This document shows positions 49,259 through 59,927 of a DNA stretch of 64,000 nucleotides, piece after piece. Origin of the DNA: Butyriboletus loyo. Lineage: Eukaryota; Basidiomycota; Agaricomycetes; Boletales; Boletaceae. The stretch covers positions 1 through 64,000 of the forward strand of contig JBBPSI010000044.1 in the NCBI GenBank assembly GCA_038093515.1, given 5' to 3'. The translations under genes were made by a program, and so were the position numbers. Below the pieces are notes generated by a model. That model had not been told where the DNA came from and searched no databases. It saw only the letters and a program-made list of their open reading frames with translations. Position 1 is the first letter of the stretch; every line of letters starts with the position of its first letter.

Positions 49259-50874
49259 ATGACTGAAACCATGTTGCCCACCGTTTTTGTCGATCCCGAA
49301 GACTCGCAGCTGGTAGCAGACACGAAGAAACAGGTTCCAGAGGACCAGGATTACTCGTACACGGAGCGGGACGTTATCCTGTACAACCTCGGTATCGGTG
49401 CTACGGAGCAAGAACTCCAATGGACGTACGAGGGTCACGAGGAGTTTGGTGCTCTCCCTACATTCGGGGTCATCCCACAGTTTGGTGCTAGCTCGGGCAT
49501 ACCACTCGGATGGCTCCCGAATTTCAACCCGGTACGCGTCTCAGGCCAACATTCTGTTCGTTCCCGAATCTAAACGGGATTGTTTTCTGCGTCTTCTTTG
49601 CTGTTGGCGGGCGATGGGGCGCTTCTGCTTCTTTTTTCCGTCTAGGCAAAACTTTTGCACGGCGAACAATACTTGTCCATCAAAGCTCCCATACCCACTG
49701 AAGCGAACGTCGTGAACGCAACCCGGTGTGCTATGAGCCTAACCCCATTAGGCCAACGGGTCGACTGACCATACGGAGCACAGGCTACTCGAAGTTCTGG
49801 ACAAGGGGAAGGCTGCTTCTGTCACGACCCTCGTCCAGACCAGGGACAGGAACACGGGACAACTCCTCTTGGAAAACCAAGCTACCTTCTTCATCCGTGG
49901 CGCGGGCGGTTTCGGCGGTAAGCGTACTGGAGCCGGTACGTTTTCGTTCTTTATCGGCCGAACTCGGTTACGCTCTTTTTCTTTCTTGCCCACGGACGTG
50001 TTTATTAGACAGGAGCGCAGCGACGGCAGCGAACGTGCCACCGAAACGCGCGCCAGATGCCGTCATGGAGGAAAAGACATCGCCTACGCAAGCTGCGCTA
50101 TATCGGTGAGTCCCCATCGTTGTTTGAGATCCCTATCTCGGGCGATCTCTCATCGAGCATCTAATCACATGAAACAGCCTGAGCGGGGATTACAATCCGT
50201 TACACGTACGCATCGTCTCCCTCCTTTTAGTGAATGGGGCCCGACGCACACTCATTCATATATCCATACGTTATCTGGTCCCATTTGGCGTCCCTGTTGG
50301 ACGAACGGTTTTCAAATCGGTCGGTTCGACACCAGATCTTGCCAGACTTTGCCGCGATGGGTGGGTTTGATAAACCGATACTCCACGGTACGTCGCTTTC
50401 TACGAGCAGACTTGTCCCGCATTGACGAAGCACGGTCGTGGGGGTATGGTGACATAAAGGCCTTTGCTTCATGGGGATTGCGGGCAAGCACGTTCTCAAG
50501 ACGTTTGGTCCCTTTCAGGACATCAAAGTCCGGTACGTCACGGAAAATCCTTGGGGGTTCTCATTTCAGAGGAGCCTGGATTATGGCGGATCGCGTCGTT
50601 TGCAGTTCACGGTTCACTGACTTGAATTTATTATTTCTCTCATACCCCGCAGGTTTTCCGGCGTCGTGTACCCCGGCGAGACGCTCGTGACGGAAATGTG
50701 GAAAGAAGGTAACAAGGTGATATTCAGTGCGTCGCGCTTTTTAAAATCTTGGGATGGGGACGCGTGTGCTCATGCTTCATGATTTCTATAGCTACGAAAA
50801 CCAAGGAACGAGGGACTAGCGTTTTGACCAGCGCCGCCGTGACGCTGGCAGATGGGGACAAGGCGAAACTGTAG
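49259..50874 (+). CDS. Peroxisomal 2-enoyl-CoA hydratase 2 (MaoC-like), stand-alone
   Basis: It hydrates trans-2-enoyl-CoA to the 3R-hydroxyacyl-CoA used by the Fox2-type dehydrogenase upstream. Exon 1 (49259 to about 49530) has [20 protein letters not shown] and [13 protein letters not shown], the hydratase-2 N-terminal hot-dog fold. Later exons are [52 protein letters not shown], then a 27-nt exon LSGDYNPLH (catalytic Asp/His hydratase-2 motif), [56 protein letters not shown] and [23 protein letters not shown]. The AKL end is a type 1 peroxisomal signal. Normally this is the C-terminal domain of Fox2. All exons splice with GT-AG. The gene body from about 49537 on is duplicated at 54982-56280, where it is broken. 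Confidence 0.9.
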
Positions 50875-51379
50875 GACCATGTGTAGATCGTTTTGTTCCT
50901 TGAGTGTCTCGCCTGACAGAACAATTGGACGCCCTTTTATCTAGTTTGGTTTTTTGAACTACAGGACACGTGTGGGGGTTACAGGAAACGAAACAACTAT
51001 AGCAAGGCTCCTATGATGCCGCAGAAGCAACTTTATTTCGCGAATCGTTTCTTTGACCATTTGTTACCGCGATTCCGGGAGTCACCATGGGCAGAGAACC
51101 CAGTTGCTGAGATTATAAGGTATAAGCTTGGACTCAATCATGATGCAGCCTGCCAGTCTGCACAGGCCTGTTGCAGTATGTCTTCCTCATACGTGCTGGA
51201 ATGCCAGCCCCTCCGAAATTCGTCAAATAAACTAATATGCATGACGTCGATAAATATTACGAGGACATGCACAACGAATGAGGGCGCAGGCCGACGGCCA
51301 CATTTCGAGCCACCGGGACGCGCGTAGCGGCGTGTTGTCTAGGGCCTGAGTAGGCGTCTTCTAACACGTCAACAGCAGA
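50875..51379. other. Convergent 3' spacer
   Basis: This lies between the 3' ends of the hydratase gene (plus) and the exchanger copy A (minus). It aligns with 56281-57345 in the right copy, which has an extra piece of about 520 bp. No gene is seen. Confidence 0.5.
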
Positions 51380-53776
51380 TCAGTACCTGAAATGTGCATG
51401 TATCAGAACACCACTGAATATGCGTACATGCAACAGAGCCACCCCGACTCCAAACAGCGGCGTACCGGGGTAATACCAAAACGTGACAGAGAATGAGATA
51501 GAGGCCTAGTGATCATGTACGTTGAATGACACAGCTGACGGTGAGCACTACATAGACCGTCGCGGGTTACTGATCGCTGGATTGGCAAAAAGGGAAAACG
51601 GGAGGACGCACCTGAAAGGAACAAGACGATGGACTGGAGAGGGTCAAACAGGAGCGTCAGTGGCTTGCCGAGTATCCATCCCAACGTGACGATGAACCTG
51701 TGTCGGTGAAAAAGGTAAGTATCCATGGCACCGTCGCAGGTAACCCGGGGGACAACGTACGGGACGACGAAGAGCGCAACCCGCTGGTGGACGAGGTCAT
51801 TCCGTTCTGGAAGCGGTGAAAAGTAAACGAAAGCTCACGATGCTGGAACCGACCGCAACACCTAGACCTAGCGTCACCTTGTCCTTGACAGACACCGTCA
51901 CCGCCGTGATGTGCTCGGCGGCATTTCCAACAATGGGAAGGAGAATGACCCCAATGAACTCCTTGCTGATATTTCCGGTTTCCGTCAGCCCACTGATGGA
52001 GCCTACAAGAAACTCTGCAGTAACGGCGACGGACTGCGCGGATCGTCAACAAACACCTCTGCTACCAAGAACGCATATATTCAGCAAACTTACTACGGTG
52101 ACGACGACCAAGTGTCCGACGGACACAGCAACGCTCATTTGAGGCTCCTCGGTTTCCTCCTCAGGCACAACATACCGCGACTCCGGATAGGAGTTTGGCT
52201 GAGTGGGATGAGAGGTTGGACGCGAGTGAGGGGCACCGCGGGTTGCTTTCCATGATTGAATTTCTTGATCTTGAATGGGTTCTCGCTGTATTTCTTTGAT
52301 TCCACAATCTCCTCAGTATCATCTTGGAAGAGACCTATGTGCGAAGAGAGTTGGAAGAGGGGGTGGGGTGCTTAGACTGGAAAGCGGGGAATCTGCGTTA
52401 GCATTGCAATCATGAGTCGAGAACAAATTCATACTAAACAGTAGAATGATGGCGACCTGTCAAAAGCTCAGCTATGTTTAGTTCTCATAATGTTGGTGAA
52501 CGTACCCCATGATTCATCTTAAAAATCGATTGATCAGCGGTGACTGCATCGTAATTAGGAGACCCTTCAAGAGCCATCAAGAAGGCACCAGGGAGAAGGA
52601 CCGCGATAACTGATCGTCAGAAGAGTTGAGTTCGTCTGCCACGACTTTTCATTCAAGTTTTAAACAGCGTGAAGGACAATCCGATGGACAATCACATACT
52701 AATCCCGAATCCCTGCTCCGAGAACCTCATACCACCCGCAAAGAAACACATCCCGAGCACGAGCACTGTGTGCCATGCCAACATTAACCGAGGCACAAAT
52801 GATGGTACAACTGAAGGCTTACACAAGTTACTCAAGATCGACCCGACGACTAATAGAGGCTGTGAATCTGGAGATGTCCAACAGATGGAGAGATGATTTT
52901 ACTCACGAGATGACTGTACAATGTCTAGTTCACACTTGACCAAAGCGATGATCTGACAGACCGCGTAATGAGAATGCGACATGTAGGTAGACAGACGGAA
53001 TGGAACATACCGAAACGATCAACTCGACACTGCGGCAGAAGTGAGTAGAGAGAATAAGTCTATCGAGAGGTGCAACGATGTCCACTTACGCATTTCCCTA
53101 GGAAGAAAACTGTGAAGAAGCGGGCTAAATGAGTGCTGATCACACTTACGAGCGTGGCATTCATGAGGCCTGCTAGGGTTTGCCCGACTCGCATCGATAA
53201 TTCATCGGTGGCAAATGCAAGTAGCTGGTAATTTATGAATACCATGTTGTAATTCTCGAGTCAACGACCCACCTTGGCAAGAGGTACGATTGCGAGGAAA
53301 GAGACTATTGAAGTGAGTTGAAAGCAACCAGTGCAGAACAGAGGACGACCATGGATAAATGAATATGAGCATGGGCTGGTTGGGCAACGCAAAATTTAGT
53401 GCCCACTGACGGAGCAGACACAAGCGCAAAAGAAGAGAGAGATAGAAATCAAGAGGCATACAGCGATTGGAATGCAAAGGAGAAGAATATTTAGATCTGA
53501 TAGGGAACGTGTGAGAAAGGGGGCATCGATTCGCCGGCGATGACTTACAAGACGCTGTTATGATAGCTTTTCTACTTTTCCAGACCGTTGTATTTGGGTC
53601 AGGAGAGCGGTACGCTGGAAGAGAGAGGTTTTCCTTCACTCAACTCCTCCCGTAGTTGGCTGTCTCCCCACTGCCGAGGATGAACCAGACGGTTGTTGGG
53701 GGAGTATCGGTTGTGTGGAGCTAAAAAGAGGCTCTGTCGTCTCTGCCACTGGTGTCGAGGATCGTACGGTGTCCAT
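51380..53776 (-). pseudogene. Broken copy of vacuolar Ca2+/H+ exchanger (VCX1-like), copy A
   Basis: It aligns exon for exon with the intact copy at 57346-59927: start MDTVRSSTPVAETTEPLFSS at 53776, FATDELSMRVGQTLAGLM, GMCFFAGG, FIVTLGWILGKPLTLLF, LYLILC-type end. Damage: an in-frame TGA after GRQPTTGGVE in exon 1 with a deletion of about 20 bp just after it, a deletion of about 60 bp in the cytosolic loop near 52215, and loss of about 100 bp near 51510 that removes the exon for VNYVLQDGKSNWLEG. The 8-nt and 19-nt microexons (53090-53097 and near 53011) are kept. A working exchanger from this copy is unlikely. Confidence 0.75.
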
Positions 53777-54095
53777 AAGTCTCGCAAAAGTTGGTGATCG
53801 TTACTGCGAATAAGTAACCCAGTACAATGTACTACCTACTCGGATGAGAAGTTAATGTCGTGCTAGAACTATGAGGAGACAAGTAGTCGGTTCGTAAGGG
53901 AGAACGAATGAAGCAGGAGAGCAACTTACACACGTCCACCCTATTTGACGGTGAAGAAAGCGCAGACAACACGAACGGTGAGTGATATACGTGTGAGTGG
54001 GGTATCACGATCAGCGATCCTGAGTCGTACCATAGACAGACTTCTTACACTGTCACTCACCTATACTTCCACGTTTCTTCTGTAGCGCCTACTTC

Positions 54096-54121
54096 GGTAG
54101 TCAACGTTAACGTTGACTACC
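54096..54121. repeat. 26-bp perfect palindrome
   Basis: Perfect dyad symmetry with centre between 54108 and 54109. The core is AGTCAACGTTAACGTTGACT and the symmetry extends three bases each side. It could extrude a cruciform or be a terminal/fold-back part of a mobile element. It lies in the spacer between the duplicated units. Confidence 0.85.
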
Positions 54122-54125
54122 TCAG

Positions 54126-54168
54126 AAAAGATGTAACCGTTGCATCCTAGTCGACGGTTACATCTTTT
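54126..54168. repeat. Inverted repeat: 15-bp perfect arms, 13-nt loop
   Basis: Left arm AAAAGATGTAACCGT (54126-54140) pairs with right arm ACGGTTACATCTTTT (54154-54168). It is followed by a T-run. It is only five bases from the 26-bp palindrome, so both may belong to one fold-back element. Confidence 0.85.
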
Positions 54169-54330
54169 TTGACTCTTAAAACAAGCCTCTTTTCGATCTC
54201 TTTCGTTTCTTACTCTCGGACGACCGTTGCCGGAACCCACGAGGATTGGCCAACCCTGCAAGGCCCAGCGGTCGGCGGTCGCTCCCACTACGAAACACAA
54301 CTATTACCAGTAAACTACCTGGCAACTAAG

Positions 54331-54412
54331 ATGATGCGTTGCGCGTTGAGAAGCACGTCCGCTCGTGTTGGAATCCCGGTTGCGACCCCTGTCCGACGGG
54401 CGAACAGTGAGT
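54331..54412 (+). other. Orphan first exon with mitochondrial-type presequence
   Basis: The ATG at 54331 gives MMRCALRSTSARVGIPVATP then VRRAN, and a GTGAGT donor follows at about 54408. The composition (Arg, Ser, Ala, no acids) is that of a mitochondrial targeting presequence. I find no partner exon downstream before 54980, so it may be a cut-off gene start left between the duplicated units. Confidence 0.3.
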
Positions 54413-54981
54413 CCTCTTGTCTCCCGCCCTGGACTCGGGCCTATGGGCCCTCGAAAGGAGGATGGCGAAGCGACGGGGGCGTGTGGAGACCCCGTGGAGG
54501 CCAAGCTTTGGTGGCCCACTGGCCCACCTGGGCCCCGTTCGTACAGTGCTTGATAAATCATACCTCGTTCGGGCGAAGTGAGAGTGTTTACCTGGACCAG
54601 TAAGCCGTCGTATAATGGCTGTCTCTCCGCCACCCTTGCAATCTGTAGTCCAACTTCTTGTGCTTCGCTTGTCATCCAAGACACCAAAATCCGGCCGGCA
54701 CAAAGAGCCTGACTATTTCAGGAAGAAGTCATGGTAGTCTACGACCGACGTTTACCACCAGCGCGCCCCGCCAAACGCTGAGTTCTTCGCAGTCAAAAAT
54801 GTCCCTTGCTAATTGCCGGCCTGAAGCCGGGTCGGAACATCACTAATTATGACATACATACTGACTTGGGCACAGAGTTCCTTCATACTCCGTTTAGGTA
54901 TGCCAGCTCAATCGTAGTTTTTCCGTTCATCTCTAAAGACCGAGTTCCTTCGTATCTTGTTCAGTTTGAGCCTCCTCAGAC

Positions 54982-56280
54982 GTGTCTCAGGCCAAGATTC
55001 CGCGCGCTCTTCTTCCCGGGTCTGGGCGAGATTGTTTTCTCCATTTTCTTTGCTGTTGGCAGGCGATGGCGCTTTTGCTTCTTTTTTTTCCATTTAGGCA
55101 AAGCTTTTGCGCGGCGAACGATACTTGTCCATCAAAGCTCCCATACCTACCGAAGCGAACGTCGGGGACGCAACCTCATTAGGCCAACGGGTCAACTGAC
55201 CATACGGGGCACAGGCTACTCTAAGTTCTGGACAAGGGGAAGGCTGCTTCTGTCACGACCCTCGCCCAGACCAGGGACAGGAACACGGGACAACTCGTCT
55301 TCGAAAACCAAGCTACCTTCTTCATCCGTGGCGCGAGCGCCGGTACGTCTTCATTCTTTCTCGGCCGAACTCGGCTACGCTCTTTTCCCTGCTTACCCAC
55401 ACAACTCGGACGTGGGTATTATACAGGGGCGCAGCGAACGTGCCACCGAAACGCGCGCCGGATGGGGCCATGGAGGAAAAGACGTCGTCCACGCAAGCTG
55501 CGCTATACCGGCGAGTCCCTATCGTTGTTTGAGATCCCTATCTCGGGCGATCTCCCATCGAGCATCCAATTGCATGAAACAACCTGAGCGGGGACTATAA
55601 TCCGTTACACGTACGCATCGTCTCCCTCCTTTTAGTGAGTGGGGCTCATTCATATATCCATACGTTATCTGGTCCCATTTGGCATCCCCGTTGGACGAAC
55701 GATTTTCAAATCGGTCGGTTCGACACCAGATCTTGCCAGACTTTGCTGCGATGGGTGGGTTTGATAAACCGATACGCCACGGTACGTCGCTTTCCACGAG
55801 CAGACTTGACACGCATTGACGAAGCACGGCCGTGGGGGTGTGATGACATAAAGGCCTTTGCTTCATGGGGATTGTGGGTAAGCACGTTCTCAAGACGTTT
55901 GGTCACTTTCAGGACATCAAAGTCCGATATATGCCACCACGGAAAATCCCTGGGGTTCTCATTTCAGAGGAGCCCTGGATTCTGGCGGGTCACGTCATTT
56001 TGCAGTTCACGGTTCGCTGGCTTGAATCTATTATTTCACTGATACCCCGCAGGTTTTCCGGCGCGTCGTGTACCCCGGGGAGACGCTCGTGACGGAGATG
56101 TGGAAGAAAGGTAAGAAAGTGATGTTCAGTGCGTCGCGCTTTTTTCATAAAATAAAATAAAATAAAATAAAAAAAGACTTGGGATGGGGTTTCATGGTTT
56201 GTATAGCTTCGAAAACCAAGGAACGAGGGACTAGCGTTTTGACCAGCACTGCCGAGAGACGCTGGCAGATGAAGCTGTAG
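54982..56280 (+). pseudogene. Broken copy of hydratase-2, copy B
   Basis: Starts inside intron 1 of the parent gene, so the first exon is absent. Later exons are recognisable: [39 protein letters not shown], the [12 protein letters not shown] exon, [40 protein letters not shown]-type end. Damage: the splice donor after the AKLL exon is deleted, the Glu of LLEVL has become TAA, short indels occur around 55370 and 56065, and the last exon is shifted so that the AKL peroxisomal ending is lost (it now ends WQMKL). It cannot make a working hydratase. Confidence 0.85.
56146..56171 (+). repeat. ATAAA microsatellite
   Basis: Five units of AAAAT/ATAAA type repeat occur inside an intron-derived part of the broken hydratase copy. 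It is absent at the same place in the left copy (about 50730). Confidence 0.75.
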
Positions 56281-56639
56281 GACCATGTATAGATCGTACC
56301 TTGAACGTCTCGCCTGAAGCGTTCTAGAGCTATCGCAAGCCCCGAGGATCTAGTTTGTTTCTTTGAAATACAGGACATTATGAGGAGGTTACGAGAAATG
56401 AAACGACCGTAGCAAGGCTCCTAAACAAACGCGACGAACGGCACCGCCCGTTTGTTTTCTCGGTTATAGACACTTTATTTCGCGAATTATTTATAGTCTA
56501 GCGCGATCGCGCGTGTTTTTTTTTTTTTTTTGGCCATTTGTTAGCGCGGTTTCGGGAGTCACCGTGAACCGAGTTGCTGAGAAGGTGTACCAGTCATCAT
56601 CATCATCTTTGTACGTGCTGGAAATATTGTCAGCCCCCC

Positions 56640-57160
56640 TCTCTAACCCCGGCCAGCCTATTATATCAGCTGCCAACACACTGCAATATATTACCCCCAA
56701 AAAACCGACATGTGATCAATTTCGACAGGGGTTACCGAGCTGGGTGGGAGGGGCTGAACATCTTCGTCGCCACATTGCGGTGATGAGCAAAAAGATCCCA
56801 CTGGGCCTGCTTGGCTCCCCCGCCTCGGCCCACCGCTTCATTCATTAAAATCATTGAAGGCGTTCGGGGTTCAAAGCCAGGCGACCATTGTGCTCCGTAC
56901 CGTCTGCGGAACTCCAAGGACTAGATACCATGTATTAGTACTCGAGTCGACCGTCGAATGGTACATTTAATGGGATATCATTCCTATTAGAGGACCTCTC
57001 AGGGCCCCTCTCTTTTGGAAGGTCTTACCCCGTACACAGTTTAGTTCAAACTTACTTCGACGTCACTTGAGATCCGTACACTGTATCGGGATCATCGAGT
57101 GTCAGTGTAACGGTGCAAATATCAAGAAAAGACTGTGTATCTACATGGTCAAGAGTTTGC
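56640..57160. mobile_element. Insertion present only in the right duplicated unit (possible SINE-like)
   Basis: The left copy runs from CAGCCCC directly to AAATAAACTAATAT (about 51206-51232). The right copy has about 520 extra bases between these points. The insert has a GGTTCAAAGCC sequence at 56868-56878 that fits the RNA polymerase III B-box (GGTTCRANNCC). I cannot find a convincing A-box or target-site duplication. It could be any insertion, and SINE is only a suggestion. Confidence 0.3.
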
Positions 57161-57345
57161 GGTCCGAGAGTTGTGAAATAAACTAATATCCACGGCGTCG
57201 ATAAAATACTAGGAGGATGTACGCATAATGAATGAGGCCTGAGGCCTTGAGGGCGCAGGCGGATGGCCACGTTTCGAGCGACCGCAACGCACGTAGTGGC
57301 ATGCTGGGCCCGAGTAGGCATGTCTTCTAACACGTCAATACCGGA

Positions 57346-59927
57346 TTAGTACCTGAAACGTGCATGTATCAGAACACCACTGAACATGCATGCGTGCACC
57401 AGAGTCACGCCGACTCCAAACAGCGGCGTACCGGGGTAATACCAAAACGTGACACAGAGGATGAGATAGAGGCCTAGTGATCACGTAGTCAATAACATAA
57501 ACAGCCATGTATCGACATTGATGGCGAGGCAATGGGAGAAACGTACACATTAGGATCGTCCCTTCGAGCCAGTTTGACTTGCCATCTTGAAGGACATAGT
57601 TGACAGTGAGCACTACATAGACCGTCGCGGGTTACAAATCGCTGGTTTGGCAAAAAGGGAAAGCGGGAGGACGCACCTGAAAGGAACAAGACGATGGACT
57701 GGAGAGGGTCAAACAGGAGCGTCAGTGGCTTGCCGAGTATCCATCCCAACGTGACGATGAACCTGTGTCGGTGAAAAAGGTAAGTATCCATGGCACCGTC
57801 GCAGGTAAACCGGGGGACAACGTACGGGATCACGAAGAGCGCAATTTGCTGGTGGACGAGGTCATTGCGTTCTGGAACCGGTGAAAAGTAAACGAATGCT
57901 CACGATGCTGGAACCGACTGCAACACCCAGACTTAGCGTCACCTTGTCCTTGACAGACACCGTCACCGCTGTGACGTGCTCGGCGGCATTTCCAACAATG
58001 GGGAGGAGAATGACTCCGACGAACTCCTTGCTGATACCTCCGGTGGCGGTGAGCCCATTTATAGAATCTACCAGAAATTCTGCAGTAACGGCGACGAACT
58101 GCGCGGATCGTCAACAAACACCTCTGCTACCAAGAACGCATATATTCAGCAAACTTACTACGGTGACGACGACCAAGAGTCCGACGGACACAGCAACACT
58201 CATTTGAGGCTCCTCGGTCTCCTCCTCAGGTACGACATGCCCCGACTCCGCATCATAGTTTGGCTCAGCGGCATTGATCGTCCTGGGCCCCGGCCCCGAG
58301 GGCAGGGGAGAGGAAAAGGATGGAGGCGAGGTGGCCAGTGGCGCGTCAACGTAATGGGGCACCATAGGTTGTTTTCCATGATGGAATTTCTTGATCTTGA
58401 ATGGGTTCTCGCTGTATTTCTTTGATTCCATAATCTCCTCATTGTCGTCTTGGTAGAGACCTTTGTGCGAAGAGAGTTGGAAGAAGAGGTAGGATGCATA
58501 GACTGGAAAGACGGAAATCTGCGTTAGTCATCCAATCATGAGTCGGGAACAGATTCATACTAAACAGTAGAATGATGGCGACCTGTCAAAAGCTCAGCTA
58601 TATTCAGTTACCACAATGTTGGTGAACGTACCCCATGACTCATCTTAAGAATCGATTGATCAGCAGTGACTGCATCGTAATTAGGAGACCCTTCAAGAGC
58701 CATCAAGAAGGCACCAGGGAGAAGGACCGCGATAACACTGATCGTCAGCAGAGTTGAGTTCATCTGTGCCGCGACTTTTCACTCAAGTTTTAAACAGCGT
58801 GAAGGACAATGTGATGGACAAACACATACTAATCCCGAATCCCTGCTCCGAGAACCTCATACCACCCGCAAAGAAACACATCCCGAGCACGAGCACTGTG
58901 TGCCATGCCAACATTAACCGAGGCACAACTGATGGTACGACTGAAGGCTTACACAAGTTACTCAAGATCGACCCGACGACTAATAGAGGCTGTGAATCTG
59001 GAGATGTCCAACAGATGGAGAGATGATTTTACTCACGAGATGACTGTACAATGTCTAGTTCACACTTGACCAAAGCGATGATCTGACAGACCGCGTAATG
59101 AGAATGCGACATGTAGGTAGACAGACGGAATGGAACAAACCGAAACGATCAACTCGACACTGCGGCAGAAGTGAGTAGAGAGGATAAGTCTATCGAGAGG
59201 TACAACGATGTCCACTTACGCATTTCCCTAGGAAGAAAACTGTGAAGAAGCGGGTAAAGGAGTGCTGATCACACTTACGAGCGTGGCATTCATGAGGCCT
59301 GCTAGGGTTTGCCCGACTCGCATCGATAATTCATCGGTGGCAAATGCAAGTAGCTGGTAATTTATGAATACCATGTTGTAATTCTCGAGTCAAAGACCCA
59401 CCTTGGCAAGAGGTACGATTGCGAGGAAAGAGACTATTGAAGCAAGTTGAGAGCAACCAGTGCAGAACAGAGGACGACCACGGACAAATGAAGATGAGCA
59501 TGGGCTGGTTGGGCAACGCAAAATTTAGTGCCCACTGACGGAGCAGACATGAGCGCAAAGAAGAGAGAGATAGAAATCAAGAGGCATACAGCGATTGGAA
59601 TGCAAAGGAGAAGAATATTCAAATCTGATAAGGAACGTATGAGAAAGGGGGCATCGATTCGCGGGCGGATGACTTACAAGACGCTGTTATAATTGCTTTT
59701 ATACTTTTCCAGACCGTTGGATTTGGTCCCACCTTCTTTGAAGGCTGCATGAGGAGGGCGGTACGCTGGCGGAGAGTGGTTTTCCTTCGCTCGACTCCTC
59801 CCGTAGTTGGCTGTCTCCCCACTGCCGAGGATGAACCAGACGGTTGTTGGGGAAGTATCGGTTGTGTGGAGCTAAAAAGAGACTCTGTCGTCTCTGCCAC
59901 TGGTGTCGAGGATCGTACGATGTCCAT
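57346..59927 (-). CDS. Vacuolar Ca2+/H+ exchanger (VCX1/CAX type), intact copy B
   Basis: CaCA-family antiporter that loads Ca2+ into the vacuole. Starts MDIVRSSTPVAETTESLFSS at 59927 with a cytosolic N-terminus, then TM1 LNILLLCIPIA and WALNFALPNQPMLIF, VSFLAIVPLAK, FATDELSMRVGQTLAGLMNA. The c1 motif GNAVELIVS is split over an 8-nt exon (59220-59227) and a 19-nt exon (59141-59159). Next come IIALVKCELDIVQSS, LVLGMCFFAGGMRFSEQGF, an acidic loop with KKYSENPFKIKKFHHGKQP, and the c2 motif in ILLPIVGNAAEHVTAVTVSV. It continues KDKVTLSLGVAVGSSIQIAL, FIVTLGWILGKPLTLLFDPL, LTVNYVLQDGKSNWLEGTI and LYLILCVTFWYYPG to the stop at 57346. All landmark residues are present, so this copy should work. Confidence 0.88.
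59141..59159 (-). other. 19-nt microexon of the exchanger gene
   Basis: On the minus strand, a CCGCAG acceptor precedes 19 bases encoding VELIVS of the c1 motif, followed by a GTTTGT donor (GTATGT in copy A). It splices with the 8-nt exon at 59220-59227 to rebuild GNAVELIVS. Confidence 0.75.
59220..59227 (-). other. 8-nt microexon of the exchanger gene
   Basis: GGAAATGC on the minus strand, with a CCTAG acceptor before it and a GTAAGT donor after it. It encodes Gly-Asn and two bases of Ala of the invariant GNAxE motif. The same microexon is kept in the broken copy at 53090-53097. Confidence 0.75.

Larger units (their letters stand above)
49537..53938. repeat. Left unit of a segmental duplication (hydratase 3' part plus Ca2+/H+ exchanger)
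   Basis: Similarity to 54982-60072 starts near GTCTCAGGCCAA and runs through the hydratase gene, the gene spacer and the minus-strand exchanger to about 53938. Long stretches near 52660-53500 are almost identical between copies, while others hold deletions. The left unit is about 4.4 kb. Confidence 0.85.
53777..54981. other. Spacer between the two duplicated units
   Basis: Contains the shared end of the left unit (to about 53938), a 26-bp palindrome and a hairpin near 54096-54168, and an orphan plus-strand first exon near 54331. Nothing else is recognised. Confidence 0.5.

Noticed and set aside
54126..54168. Hairpin plus T-run as a bacterial-type terminator
   Set aside because: The DNA is clearly eukaryotic, so an intrinsic terminator is not expected. 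A fold-back element is more likely.
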